Source of the DNA: Sipunculus nudus
Lineage: Eukaryota; Annelida; Sipuncula; Golfingiida; Sipunculidae
DNA: 64,000 nucleotides
Reading direction: 5' to 3'
Assembly: GCA_026874595.1 (NCBI GenBank)
Contig: CM049311.1
Span: 6,671,676 to 6,735,675 of the forward strand
The position numbers were made by a program, and so were the translations under genes. Below the pieces are notes generated by a model. It had not been told where the DNA came from. It worked only from the letters and a program-made list of their open reading frames with translations, and made no database searches. Positions 48,747-61,689 of this stretch are shown piece by piece. Position 1 is the stretch's first letter, and each line of letters opens with the position of its first letter.

Positions 48747-49073
48747 TTATTTTATACTGACTGAAAGCAGGCGACCATAATACACAAAGTTAATGTGGCA
48801 ACGCCCCTCGGAGGCTGTCTCCGTGTGCTGTTGAGGTGCATCACCCTGCTGGGAATCGTCCCGCTTGTGGCTGGTGGCGTTAGTTTTGCTTGAACTTTTT
48901 GTTTCCTTTGCCGAGTTTTTCTTCTTACTCTTACTAGTACTGCTGTCACCGTTTGACGGTGTGCCACGATAATCATTGACATTGTCCATACTATCAATGA
49001 TCGCAGTCACTAAGTCAGCACCAGGCTGATTACAGGGCTGCCTCTCAGCCATTGCTGTGTACAGTACAGTCAC
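48747..49073 (-). pseudogene. N-terminal gag-like segment of family B, truncated (duplicon 3)
   Basis: Same Ser/Lys-rich frame as 32944-33336 but cut at 48790 by the duplication breakpoint, so GHPIQADR is lost and unrelated residues follow. Confidence 0.55.
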
Positions 49074-49412
49074 TACAGGCGTATCGGGCCCCAGTCGGTG
49101 CTGTCTAAACAGCCCTGACGGCGTTCTGGCACGTCTTTTTTCCGCAAAATTTAACCTTACAGTCCCGATATATTGCTTATCGTGCTACAGGTGAAAATAA
49201 AAGATTTGACACTGTTGCAGTGACCAAATCAAGCGGAATAGAAGAAAGTTGAAAAACACGTCTGATGCTTCTGGAAGCAAGCTGCGCATTGACTTCTGGG
49301 AAGCTTATGCATCTTTCATGATCTCATATGCAAATGAGGGTGGTAGAATTATCCCAGGAGTCGTACCTTTGGTGAGCTTATTCCCTGGGCCACAAAGTTA
49401 ACCGTCACGTTA

Positions 49413-49595
49413 GACGAGCCCCCATTTTGTTACGAAGAAAAATTGTTGAGGGGAAAATCCTGGGCTGATCCGGGAGTCGAACCCAGGTCAGTGGCGTACA
49501 AGTCCGGCGAACCAACCGTTTCGCTAGCAAACCAAGCTTCAGTAGCGACACAGTTCGGTCCGATGTTATGTCACCCCGTAACACATCCCGTAACA
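49413..49595 (-). mobile_element. Complete LTR-like repeat and primer-binding site of family B
   Basis: On the minus strand the repeat runs TGTTACGGG... to ...TTCGTAACA (49595-49428, about 168 bases; a nested start would give 156). It has matching inverted ends TGTTACG/CGTAACA. It is followed by AAA and TGGGGGCTCGTC (49424-49413), a 12-base tRNA-Pro-type primer-binding match. The outer flank GAAT (49596-49599) equals the flank of the other LTR at 28368-28371. Inside lies a tRNA-like segment: D-arm-like GCGAA/TTCGC, B box GGGTTCGACTCC and T-stem CTGGG/CCCGG. Confidence 0.65.
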
Positions 49596-51531
49596 GAATG
49601 CAAAAAAAAACTCCCTTTTGCAATGAAGACACGTTTGAGAAAAACTGCCGGCATTGTTGTTGAAGGAAGTCGCAATAAAACATAGTATTTAAATACAAGC
49701 CCCAGTGGTATTATTCAGCTGACAGAGGTCCTTTAGAATTGCCAATTTGTTGTCATGCCCACTGATTAAAGCCGCCAATATCATAATCATTACACTAAAA
49801 TCACCCAAATTTTTTTCCCAAAGTCTTTGATGCCGTGGTGTTCCTGACATTTTTTTATCAACACCACATTTTTTTATCGCGTGTGTTTTGCTTTGCATAT
49901 GCAGATATGTAAAACAGATGCGGCACTCCGAGCCATACATACGACATAAACAGAAAAGAGCAGATAAAAAGAAAACATCATTTAAATTCATGCACTCCAA
50001 CCAATTAATAAATTGTATTAAGCGAAATGTAGATTAGATGATATACGAAGAGAGTGACTTTGCTTTGGGGAATATAATCGATTATATGGCATGCAGGATT
50101 TATTTTCAAACTGTGCATTATGTATTAGTTGTTTCGGTTTAATAGATGTATCAATAAACTGAAACCTGTCAAAAGGTTAAATTGATTGTATAAACACCAT
50201 TCTGTTATCTCAAACAGACATTGGAATCAGATAACTGTTGTTTTATGGATATTAAATTCCTCCAAGGTTCAAATTTCCCAATTTTAGAAAAGCAAGTAAA
50301 GATATGTCATGGTCCTTTTTTTGTGAAAATGCAGATATAAGGGTCATTGGAAAAGGTCTACATAAACTAGGATCATGACTTCACTATGAAAGTTGCTTCG
50401 ACCTTGAATATTTACATATTTGGTGAAAATCACAGAGTCGCATCCTAGAAAGGATGTAGGTATTGCTCCAAAATTAAGCTGACCGAAGTTCTTGGATAGT
50501 TTTGTTTAGTACGCGGCTCTTTTGGCACCTCGTATTAACCTGTTCTTGGTTTCGCGCCTTTTAACACCCTGCATCATTGCCGCTTGAAATACTGTGAGAA
50601 TTTTAAAGAAAAAAATCAAAAGTTATTTATATTATGTATATGCATAGATACGGGTTGAAGGATGAAGTCTATTTAAATTAGGGTCATGACCTTTACCATA
50701 AGAGTGGCCTTGACAATTTCAACGTTTGGTATTGTTTTTCATAGGGTTTTCATCTACATATGCCAGATATGTAAAACAGAAATGTTATTCTCAGTCATGC
50801 TTACCAATATAAACAAACAAGAGTAGAAAAGGGAAAAAAATCATTAAATGATATATAAAATGAATTAAGGGAGATGTAGGGTATATGATACATGAAGAGA
50901 TAACTTGCTTTAGGGAATATAATTGATTATAAGCAAGCGAGATTTACATTCATACACAAATATGTGAAGGTATGTGTCTGTATAAATATGTAAGTATTTA
51001 AAAATGCATATATATATATGTGTGTGTGTGTGTGAGACGTGAGTCTGAAATAGAGCATTATCATCATACTGTCAAATTGTTTCTGGTAAATAGATGTATC
51101 AATAATGTGAAACCTGTCAAAAGGTGGAACAATTTTGATTGGTTAAATATCATTCTGTTATCACAAAAAGACATTAAAGTGGAATCAGATGCCTGTCATT
51201 TTCATGCCTGTTTATCAAATTACACAGTTATCCAAACTGTACAGGACAAGTGAAATGTCATTTATATTGATTTTCATGCAGTATACAGAGATATCTGTTT
51301 CTAACAAGCTGACACATCTATTCAAACTCAAAGTAAACGAAATTGCAGGCCAGTCCTTTGATCTAAACTGAACAGACCCTGATTTATTTTAGGATCCTAA
51401 ATAGTGCATAGACCCTTTGATTGAAATTTAATTTAATTCCTATGAGTTTATCTTATTTAATTCAATGTGTCAGGTAGTTGCCTTTGATAGGTTGCACCGA
51501 CCAAAAGCGCCCGTAGGGTTCGTCTGCAGAT

Positions 51532-54261
51532 ATGTTGCGTCTAACAGTCAAATTGTTGATCTTCACTTTACTGTTTGAAAGACCGTATATGATGATGTTT
51601 AATGCATGTGCATGTATTTACTCTTTGAATAAGGTTTTTGGTCTTATTATTTCATTCTTAGGGACGAAGAAGCTTATTTCCCAAACGAGTTGTAATAAGT
51701 TCATGTGTTTTTATTGTCATAATACAGCTGCTGTTATAATTATAATAAATAGTTTAAATTATTTCTAAGTAAACCAATAATAACTTATCTTATTGAATTG
51801 CATGCCTGTTTCTGGCTAAAGTGTGGTTTGAAAAATGGCCTGAACATTTTAAAATCCCCCCACCCTTCTACCGGATCAGTTTAAGAAACCCATAATAAAT
51901 GATATATAATATGCAATATATAGTGGTTTATATGTATGAGAGAGTACATTGCAGATAAGCATGTATGTGATACGTTTCAATTGCCACCATATGCACAACT
52001 GCAATGGATCCTGTTTCATGAAGCGCCAGAAACATATATGTTCTGCATTTATGAGAAATCTGAAACTGAGGCGTCGATTGGATACTACATTGAAATGTTT
52101 AATCTCAACCTTTCATATTCAGGCTAAAGAACAACTAGCATCAGGACAAGATATTTATCGTATTTTATTTATGCAACAGTCACAGAGCGTTCATGGACGT
52201 GGAATGAGTGGAGCCCGTGGTCCAGTTATACACATAATAAACGTTCGAGATTCTGGAACTGCGATTTCCAACATAGAGATATGCAAATAGGATGCATATC
52301 ATCCCAAACTGAAAGAGTCTTCTGTGTCAGCAATGGTTACAAGTTACCTCCTGAAACCGTCAGACCAGAGGAGAACGTGTCCAACCTGGCAGAAGATCTA
52401 CATGGTAGGTAGCAGTGTTTGTTTAATCGATTTATTGTGGATCGATGTTACATGATGCAATGGTTTCACTTACAAAACTGTTTGTGTTATCGAAGCTAAC
52501 TATAGCACAATAAATAAACGATAAAGCATAGACCAAGTTGTTGGGGGTTGAAAACTTTGGTAGGTTTCTTAAGATGGCGAGTTTTGTTCACACGATAGCT
52601 AATTAAGCTCGTAGAAAAATCATTTAAAAATCTCGAGATAGCGTGAAATAACTAGTGTTATTTCGTAAATGTGCTCCCGAGCGATGTGGAATTGTCTAAA
52701 ACAGTCCAGGTGTCTAGACAACTCTAACAAACTCATAACCAACTCCGCGAGTTTGTGGAAATCTCGTGTTGATTCTTTGTGGACTACTCGTACAATCTCT
52801 TTGTTGCTGAGCCATCCAGAGACGACGCTGTAGTATAGTCCTCGTGCTAAAACGACACTTGCCCCTGTTGATGACTACCATAATTTTGACAAAAAGACAT
52901 GTTCCCTCCAAAACAAAAGGCATTTCTGTCTTGGCAGGCAAAATGCGAGGAATTCACGCCATCAACGACGGTCCTGTCCTGAGGTCGTGCGTACCTTGTA
53001 CTGACTCGTGCTCAGCCCGTTCTGAGCTCGGTACAAATCCGTCAATTTGGCTGCTCTCGATCCTACCATGTTATATACTCGAAGCAAACACTCCTTAACT
53101 TGTGGATAACATTGTCTGTAAACACAATAAATTTTGTTTGGTTAGGCATACAGATATTGATTTGGGTCTGAATGCTTTATTATCCTAATGCATATCCAAC
53201 TAAACCAGGTCATACCCAACTAACAAAGGCCACTTCACAATGATAGATTAAGTCCAGATAAGGTAGCAGGTCTAAAAAACAGGAAAAGATAGTGAATTAG
53301 ATCGTGCTTGAGTATGGTAGGTTGTGTGTTGGTCTTCAGCGCAGATGCCAGCGTTGTATGCCCGTTAGTTTCTTTCTTTGTGTTTACATACTTTATATTC
53401 CTCTAGAGAACCCTTGTCCGGAGACGTTTTCGTACTTCTTGGGTCTTGGACACATAGCTCCTAGCCTTAGCTTTGAGGCATCATGCTACTCCTTCAACTT
53501 TGATGCCAAGAACTGGTCCGGCGCCGCCGATGTCTGTGAAGCGTCTGGTTCTAAGTTGGTCAGCATCGAATCCGAGTATGAGACAGAGCATATTAAAACG
53601 GTGTCCAGGCAATTTGAACAAGGTAGTGGTAGAAACAGAAAAGGAGAAAATCGCATAAAGGGACCCCCTCGGTTTAGTCATGCTTGATTTAAGCGTTATT
53701 GTAGCTATGCATTTTAAATCGTGTAATTTTTTACTGCCTATTTATATTAAATAAAAAGAATTGTTAATATCATTATTATCATTGTTATTTTTATTATTAC
53801 TAATATTATTATTATTTTCATTATTTTTTATAATAATAATAATAATGTCATTATTTTACATTGATTTTGCATTATTAGTAAATGGTAAGAAGGGATGGTG
53901 GACTTCTGGTGTGGATTCAGAGATAGAGGGTATCTGGGTTTGGAGAGCAACAAAACACCCCTTAGTGTACGTGAACTGGCGTTTTGGAGAACCAAATAAT
54001 TATCAGCATCAATTGTATGGCGACGAAGACTGCTTGGCTGTTTTGGAATGGATGTGGAATGACGAAAGTTGTCATAAAATGAAACAATTCATTTGCGAAA
54101 TTGAAGCCATCTCCAAGGAGGCGTTAACTGTTGAGATAACAGTGGTAACCGTTAATAAAAACAATAACACTATAACGGATACGACCAGTAACGTTAAAAT
54201 AATACATGCAATCTTGAGATGTCATGGACAATCGGAGAAAGGTCTTACAGGTCAGTGGTGA
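51532..54261 (+). CDS. Secreted TSP1-like plus C-type lectin domain protein, array copy 3, extended C-terminus
   Basis: Exons 51532-51613, 52180-52404, 53407-53622 and 53879-54261, 301 residues. Architecture is that of copies 1 and 2, including EPN and WND. The TAA stop of copies 1 and 2 is TTA here (54124-54126), so the frame continues 45 residues to 54261. The conserved AATAAA (54154-54159) then sits inside the frame. The first donor is CAT|GTATTT instead of CAG|GTATTT, which weakens it and changes the junction residue from Val to Phe. Other differences include WNDV to WNDE near the last cysteines, and R to W after RSRF in the TSP1-like exon. It could be a functional diverged paralogue or a gene starting to decay. 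Confidence 0.75.
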
Positions 54262-54927
54262 TCTCAAGTGATCCAGTTGGAAAACCGGTCGTTAGGAGAT
54301 CATAGATCCTGTATAAAATTTTCCCTACGGTTGGTCGTACAGATATGGGTAGTTTTTGGTGATCACAGATAATTTGAAACCAGTGGAGACTAATAACAGC
54401 GCGAGAGTCTTGCAGTGGTCTGACACAGCTGCAACTAAAACTATCCTGCATGACCAGCGATCTACTATAAAAGTGGTCTTTTGCAGGCGTAATCGCACGG
54501 CCACGTATTACTAGTCGCACATTAGGTATGGACAGTTTCACTTATAGATGCTGATAGCCGCTGATGGCCTGTGTGCGCTGTAATATTAAACTAAATGTGA
54601 TATTTTTTGCAAAAAGAAGTAAGTCACTATGACCATCTGTATAACGAACTTGAGTGGCGGCGGTCAGGCCCAAGTTTCCCCAGTCTTTTGATCTTTGTTA
54701 AACCCAGCCGACAATGACAGGCTCATTAATGCATGACAAGGCAGGTTTTCACACCCTGGCCATAGTCGAGTGGTCATGTCACCGCTGTTCACCCCCTGTC
54801 ACCCCCTGTTGAGCGCACTCGTGTTCACTTCTCAACAGTCTCCCAGATTTTCTGAGCGCAGCAGACAAGTAGTTGATTGATTGATCCTTGCTACGTCCAG
54901 GTACTGGAGGCAGACATCAGGAGTCTT

Positions 54928-55516
54928 TATATGGAAACGCCACTGGGAGCGAAGCAGTAAGCCGCCGTCGATTCAGCTAAACAAACCGAAGCCTAGTTGA
55001 ACGATGCAAGTATTCTGTCGATCATCGGAGCAAAAGCGGACCAGGAGGAGGATGGTGACATAGACAGAGACGTGAATGATTCGCTGGTTGAACCTTTAAA
55101 GAGGGCTGATGCCAGAGATTGTCTGAAGGCCGCGATCAGGTTCTTCGAAAAGTAACCAGACCCCGCGGATAGGGCTAACATACTAGAGAATCTTTGGCAT
55201 GCCGCCACAGTGTTGGGTTCACCATACGGATGTTACTAGGCTAGCATCACGGATTTGTTTCTCTAGAGAATTTGTCAACAGATCATGTACATTAAAGTTG
55301 TAAATTTTGCTTTGTATATATGTTCATTAAGTAATAATCATTTTTATTTAATTTTAACTTTTTTGGATGAATGTTCACATGTCTGTGTGTGTACTTTTAT
55401 CAATTTTCTGCCATGCAACATGAACGGCATACTCCAGAATTTCATTACAACGGAAATTCGATTTACGGAAATTATTCCCATGGAACAAAAATGTTCGCTA
55501 TAACGAGACTCCACTG
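54928..55516 (+). mobile_element. Tigger/pogo-like DNA transposon relic, copy 3
   Basis: Duplicate of the 38950-39538 relic with additional substitutions, ending with the same CTCCACTG-TA terminus. Confidence 0.6.
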
Positions 55517-56295
55517 TATAGTCATGAAAACACGACTCGGATTGTATTCAAACTGGGCAGATATAGATTTATTTGAAACGTAAAAACAGTCATGCCAAAA
55601 ATAAGATTGCAATGGCGGCCCATATAGTGCAAAGATATTGCTGTGAACCGTTTAAGTATAAACATATGGTCTGGACTGAGGAATTGTTAATGTAAACGAA
55701 AATGTTAACGAACGATCCAATAATTATAAATCCATTGTCGTTGGACAAACATGCATGGACTTTTATTTGATCAATATGCTGAATAACATAACGGGATCCT
55801 TTTCCACATGATGGACTGCTTGAAAAAGTAAAACACATGTAACGGACTGATTTCTTCCTTAAAACAATACTCATAAGAGTTGGGTACGAGTGAAATTGCC
55901 TTCCAGTTGAAAGATAAACACATTACACATATAAATATATTTGAATTTCTTTAAAAATTAAATAACCAAATTTGTAAGTCAGAAATTTATTACTCCTCCG
56001 TATATATGCTGAGATTACTTCTATCTGGAAAAGAAAGTCACCTGATAGCATTTTTTAAGAGTTTGAGTATTTTATAAATATCTAATAGTATAAATAACAA
56101 TTTCGGTTTGTATTTTAGTTACATTGCCAGTAACGAGCGCTTGTATATAAAATATCTGGTCCAGTTTAAAATTGAGCCAGCCTCGATTTAAATTTTGATC
56201 TGGACCTGTCGACAGGCCGAAATCAAAATTTTTATCTGGACTGGCCCAGATCAAATTTAATATGGTTTAAACTCGACCAGATTCTAATATATCCT

Positions 56296-56296
56296 A

Positions 56297-56343
<47 letters not shown>

Positions 56344-56371
56344 CATATATATATATATATATTTATATATA
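56296..56371. repeat. Compound (TA)n microsatellite
   Basis: TA run interrupted by CATACA and a short TTTA; expanded relative to duplicon 2. Confidence 0.9.
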
Positions 56372-57679
56372 AGCAAACGTTTTCCGAACCTCATTATATT
56401 ATCATATAACACAATTGTTTATGAAAAAAATATATATATAATATGTAGATTTTACATAAACTGAACCCAATACCTCGAGGAAAAACATTTTATTCTATTT
56501 ATTTTTCCAAATCAGCTTGTGAGATTTGTTAAAAAACTATTGGCACATCTATGAGCACTGTCACCTCGGCAGTGACGTCTCCCACAAGTAACTCCGCTGT
56601 GATTAAAAATTCTAGATCTCATAAAAAGTATTTCTGATACTGTCATCTCCACATTTAGTGGGAAAAATAAAAACATATTGTGATAGACTTTAGTCATTTC
56701 TAAACTTTGCCTGGGATGTCAAACTTACCACCAGTTAATCACATCAGGGCCCAGTCGTTGTTCTTAATGAAAACCTCCATACACATACCACCATCGTGTA
56801 CTTTTAGATTTACCAAGCTCAAAGATTGAAATAGGTCAGTAAGCGAAGATTAATTAGTACAAACATATTAAATTTTGTTGGTATAAAGGCAAAATTAGTG
56901 CCATTTAGGCATATATTTGGCATAAATTATATCAATTTCTAACAATGTTTCTAATAATTTCATTTTATTTTCCCTTGATAGCTATTTAACACCAGTTAAA
57001 AGGGAACACAATCATAATTATCTAGAATGTAAGGAAAACAACGGCAGATCACTGTTTTCCTTTCATAACTATGACATCGTGACATTTCGTAAAATAAAAA
57101 AAACAGTGAATATAAAACAATTGATGCCGTTTTTATCATTATTCTTCATATGACAGGAGGCTTGGAACAAAAATTGATTGAAAAAACAAACAAGGTACTT
57201 GAAGGTAACTGAATCGATTACATTGTACAGGAAAAATAAAGAAAAACAAATTAAATTAGGAAAAAAAAATAAATGCAAACAACACATCTGTTTAACCGAC
57301 TTTTTCCCTACTCATGCACTGGCAATTTGATCAGAGATAACCGCGACAGCAGAAGGCCAGGAAGGGGAGAGTGCGCTTGTGATGTATCGTCTCCGTGCAT
57401 CAGTTTTTGTTTTCATTTGATTCATTAAAACATCAGAAATGACAAGGCATAAGGCAACGAAGGTAAATTTTAATTAATATACCATCAAGTTGCTTAAAAC
57501 TACCGCCACCAATAGGCGATCAATGACACTGATGGTTCGGGTGCGCTGTACTAACAAACTGAAATCAGTATGTTATAAAGAAATTGTAAATGTGAGAAGT
57601 CTTGATCTATTTTTAACGATTTAAATTTCAGGAATTTTATTTTATACTGACTGAAAGCAGGCGGCCATAATACACAAAG

Positions 57680-59749
57680 GGACTGCTTATGAAATGTGTC
57701 TATTCGTTGATTTTTAATAAAAAAAAATAAAGCTTCATACAGGGACTACTTCATAAGTTTAACGTTCACAATACTCTAGCATTCACGCGGAATGGCTTCG
57801 CAATGATTCAGATATCTCATAATATTTTTACAAACAGAAGGTTAATAGTTTTTTTATGAGATTCATTTTCTTTCATCGGCTCCAGTTATCGAGAGTAATA
57901 CTGTCAAATTGCAGCTAGTTTGTGGTTTCTGGATGCTTTTATAAACGCAGATTCTTACAGTATATGATATTCACAGTTTGCTTAACAAGTTGCTTGATCT
58001 CAAATCTGTATTTTTAATATACACAATATTTGTATGCCATACCCAAGAACACAAATGAATTGATTAACGAAGTAATTAAATTTTCCAGTATTTTCTACTG
58101 TTGTCTTTTTGTCATGTGACAATGTTTTCAAAATCAATTAATTAATCTTGAGGTCCCCTCTACTGAATAATGACTTATTACTTGCCATGTGCAGCTGTTT
58201 TGTATTATATTCTCAGTTTCAAGATACTACTTGCATTTTTATCTAAATTTAATCTTGTCATTACACGAAAATATTTTAAAATGTTTCTTAAATGTCATAT
58301 TAGGGAGCAACATCGCGTGACAAAATCGGACATCAAAAACAAGTAAGCTTATGTGCTGTCAGATGTTGATTATCCATGAATGAAATTAAAACTCGATCAT
58401 CCTAAATGTGTCTTCATAATGCATAATTGGCAATAAAATACGACTATTTGCCTTTGAATTAATTCGTGCATTTACGAGATACCTGTACAACTTAACATCA
58501 GTGTGGTGTACAGGAACGGAGGGGAAATCAACACATAGTAGCTAATGGAACATATAATATCGCTGCTATTTTACATTTCACGGGAATAAAGTATAAAACC
58601 ATTACAAAGGGAAATTAAATTTGACCATGAACTACATCAAATTTGCACAGTTTATTTTTTGTGATGCTTCCACAAAATTCAACACAATAAGGAATGATAT
58701 ATTTGCAGTTACATTGTAGGCGTTTTAACATTAAATGTAAAACTATTTAAACTGTATGATCAAACAGAAAAGCGAGTAAATGTTTCAGCACTGAAATCAT
58801 AAAATATATTTAAAGTATAAAGAAATAATATGATAATAAATGATAAAATCTATTTAATTTTAATTACGGACGGAATAAATGGTAGTGTGTACTGACTGGA
58901 GAACCGGACTTCTTCCATGAAGAACATTCTCACACGATTTCGAAACTGTAATTACGGTGACCAGAGTGACCAGCAATGGATAAAGGCACGCACAGCTACA
59001 GAACAGGAGAACGCCGTCTGCGCCACTGAGAATAAAAAGACATCAACGGAAGGGATGAAAATAATGGAAATGACGAAATGACGCATTGTGCTGTTTTGAC
59101 AAATATAGTAGCAAAATGAGTTGGGGGGGGGGGTTAGGATTAGTGTTTTTCGCATTAAACAATCACTCCGCACCGCGTGTCGGAACAGTGTAAAACAGGA
59201 TTAAGGAAAAAAAAACCTTGTCAGGTACCTTTCTTCAGAAATCAGTAAGGGCGGGAGAATAACATGATAATAACGAAATTTTTCCCGAGCAGGTAAAAAC
59301 ACGACAAAACAAAACGAAGTTTTACCGAAATTTTATATACTTTCTTGAGAAGCAACAATGTTATTCTTAGTGTGTGATTGTCATAACACGGGAATTTTTT
59401 ATCTGATGACATGCATGATCACGTTTTACTCTGCACAAGAAAAGGGGATGGATGTCCGGACCACCCTTTTTTAAGCCGCAATCTTTTTTAAGGCTCCCCC
59501 TTACCTTTTTACAGGTTTTATCATAAGTCCTCCGGGGTTGGACACATCCTGGATCCAACCCTGCTTGATCCCCCCCCCCTGCATCCGCTACCATGCAGGG
59601 ACTGGATCGCATGCTTTACACAGGATTTACAACGAAAATGTTCAGTTACACATTAACACGTGATTCATGCTGTCGCAATTGTCAGATGAGAAATATTAAG
59701 GAACGGTTTGTGACATTATGCAATTACGTGCTGAAGCACTCAGGTGGGA
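57680..59749. other. AT-rich non-coding stretch
   Basis: No gene recognised. It contains poly(G) (near 59124-59133) and poly(C) (near 59571) runs. It marks the end of the duplicated block. Confidence 0.5.
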
Positions 59750-60480
59750 GTGAATGAGAATTGTGATTATGTCTGCATTTGGAAATGAGCTCTGATCTTT
59801 TTTTTTTAGCCTTTTTGTATTGGGGAACGTAATGTTTTGGACCTTTTCTTCAAGGCAAAGATTACAATTTCCACTGGGGAGCTTTCTCTGGGATGCGCGA
59901 TTGAAGACCCGCCAGTTATTTGAATATAGTGTGTTTGTTTTCTGTTGGAGCCAAATGAACTTTGAGAGTTCCGAGTCTCTTTCGTACATTAGGTGGCTAA
60001 ATGATTTCTTGTTTCTCCTTTAGCGGGGTTTTAAGTCGGTGCCTACAAGTCCGAAGTAGGTTGTCTCCGAGGTCTGGGTTGTGACGTCAGCGGCATAGAT
60101 AATGCCAGCTTGTAGGCATGCTCCTTGAAGGGGGCACTCTGGGTTTTTCTACGGCAATTGCATCCGCTGGGTTTGGTTTTGTTTTATCCGCTCGAAAGCT
60201 CGTTGTTATGCTTCTTATTCATAGACTGCATGTTTGGCATGGTGCTGTAGCCGACTTTGACTGAATTTTTGTTGAATATTTTGTGGAGTGTAGGGTTGGT
60301 GGGGAAGTGCTTGTGGACTAGTCTAAGAAATATTCTGGCTACGTTTGTTTTTACATTGGAGCTGAATGGTGGGTTGAACCATAGAATATTTCGTCTTCGA
60401 CTTTTTTTTCACTTTGATATTTCACTGTTGGCTCGTATGTCATTTCCTGTATCTGTCAGCGTGCGGTCCTTGTACACTGT
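59750..60480 (-). pseudogene. Reverse transcriptase/GIY-YIG retroelement C-terminal relic
   Basis: Minus-strand frames read in order: RRRNILWFNPPFSSNVKT, IFLRLVHKHFPTN, KIFNKNSVKVGYSTMPNM, CNCRRKTQ, a degenerate GIY-YIG-like stretch (IIYAADVTTQTSETTYFGLVG), ELSKFIWL, NWRVFNRA and CNLCLEEK. This order matches the tail of retroelement proteins with a GIY-YIG endonuclease (Penelope-like or related) seen across marine invertebrates, from memory. Stops and at least two frame changes show decay. The reverse transcriptase core upstream is not visible. Confidence 0.65.
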
Positions 60481-61689
60481 TTATCATCATGTCACCTGCA
60501 ACCAGTGCTCACTCCTGTCAGTGGTATCGCGGTGTTTGCTGTGTGGCGAGATTGAATTGATATTGTATGGTAGATATTGTATGCACTGCATATCAGTTTG
60601 ATTACATACCGTGTCTTTTACAAGTGCTTAATCGAAATTATCTATATACAAATTCATGACATATTTTCTACATACCATGGTTCCGCCCAAAATGCATTAA
60701 ACCCAGGAAAGCCTGACCCCCTTCGCTTATCGTGTCATTGATACCTCAAGGAAGAAACAAAAAAATCATAACCGTAATGAATGTTATATCTATTTCATTA
60801 ATCTTTTCCCAGACCATAACCAAAATTCTCCATGAACGCTTTCTCTATCTAGAATCCCGGGCTAAATTGATATTGATTCTTGAAGAATTTAAAATATATC
60901 AATACCGATTGCATACATGCATACATTTTAACATATTTGTAGATTATATGCATTTTATTAAGTTTGACACATGATATACAGTAAATTTATACACTTTTTT
61001 TCTATGATGACCAATAAGGATGAATAGATAAAAAATATGTAATCGATTTACTGATATTTGTCCATCACATGACACTAAAAAGGATAAATGCTAAGACCAA
61101 AAGTGTTTCAAACATCTTTTACCAGGACAGCCTATATTCAGCTCATTTGCTGGTTTTCAACAGGGTCCTGAATAAAGTTGGGAACATGTAAAGTGAATAA
61201 AATATACATCATACACATATAGATTAAACATGACATAGTGCTCTATATATTAAATACATTGTTCAATACATAGCGCGAACGATTAAAAGATGTTATGCAG
61301 TAATGGAACATAGTCGTTACATAGAAGACATTGAAAATGAAATAAAATAAAATAAAAATCAATCTCATGAAATTGATAAAAGGTAGATTTATGGTAATGT
61401 ACATGTTAGAATAAAATAAAAATATGACTATCAAGTGCGAGAAATGCTTGTATAAAGATCAGTATTGGAAGATATTATTGATAGATTTGATACTCATGCG
61501 TACGGTAATTATTTCGGTAATAAATAGGTTATTCTTAACTCTGTTTTGTCAGCCCTCAGTATAAACCATGCGGTGCTTTTGAAATGTAATGTGTAAATCT
61601 TATGTGGACAAACGAGGTGCATTTTACAGACATTTAAAGATAATCAAGAAATTAAGTTTGACATTGGATGATAATAAAAGTTTGTACAA
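60481..61689. other. AT-rich non-coding stretch
   Basis: No gene or RNA recognised; only short unsupported frames. Confidence 0.45.

Larger units (their letters stand above)
39576..48789 (+). repeat. Segmental duplication, copy 2 (9.2 kb)
   Basis: Carries the 7.14-kb unit shared with copy 1 (39576-46719) and then a further 2.07 kb (46720-48789) shared with copy 3 at 55552-57679. Within the latter, no gene is recognised; it has a TA tract (47447-47479) and a CCTGTCGACAGG palindrome (47364-47375). The boundary with copy 3 is at 48789/48790, where ...ATACACAAAG meets TTAATGTGG. Confidence 0.95.
48790..57679 (+). repeat. Segmental duplication, copy 3 (8.9 kb, more diverged)
   Basis: Begins at the base equivalent to 33052/40191 and ends at 57679 with the same ATACACAAAG that ends copy 2. 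Substitutions and small indels are clearly more frequent than between copies 1 and 2. It uniquely retains a ~240-base segment (49457-49698) that includes most of the family B LTR and its outer flank. The last 2.1 kb has no recognised gene. Confidence 0.95.

Noticed and set aside
60257-60601. 114-residue + strand open frame
   Set aside because: It is the reverse shadow of the GIY-YIG retroelement relic on the minus strand.
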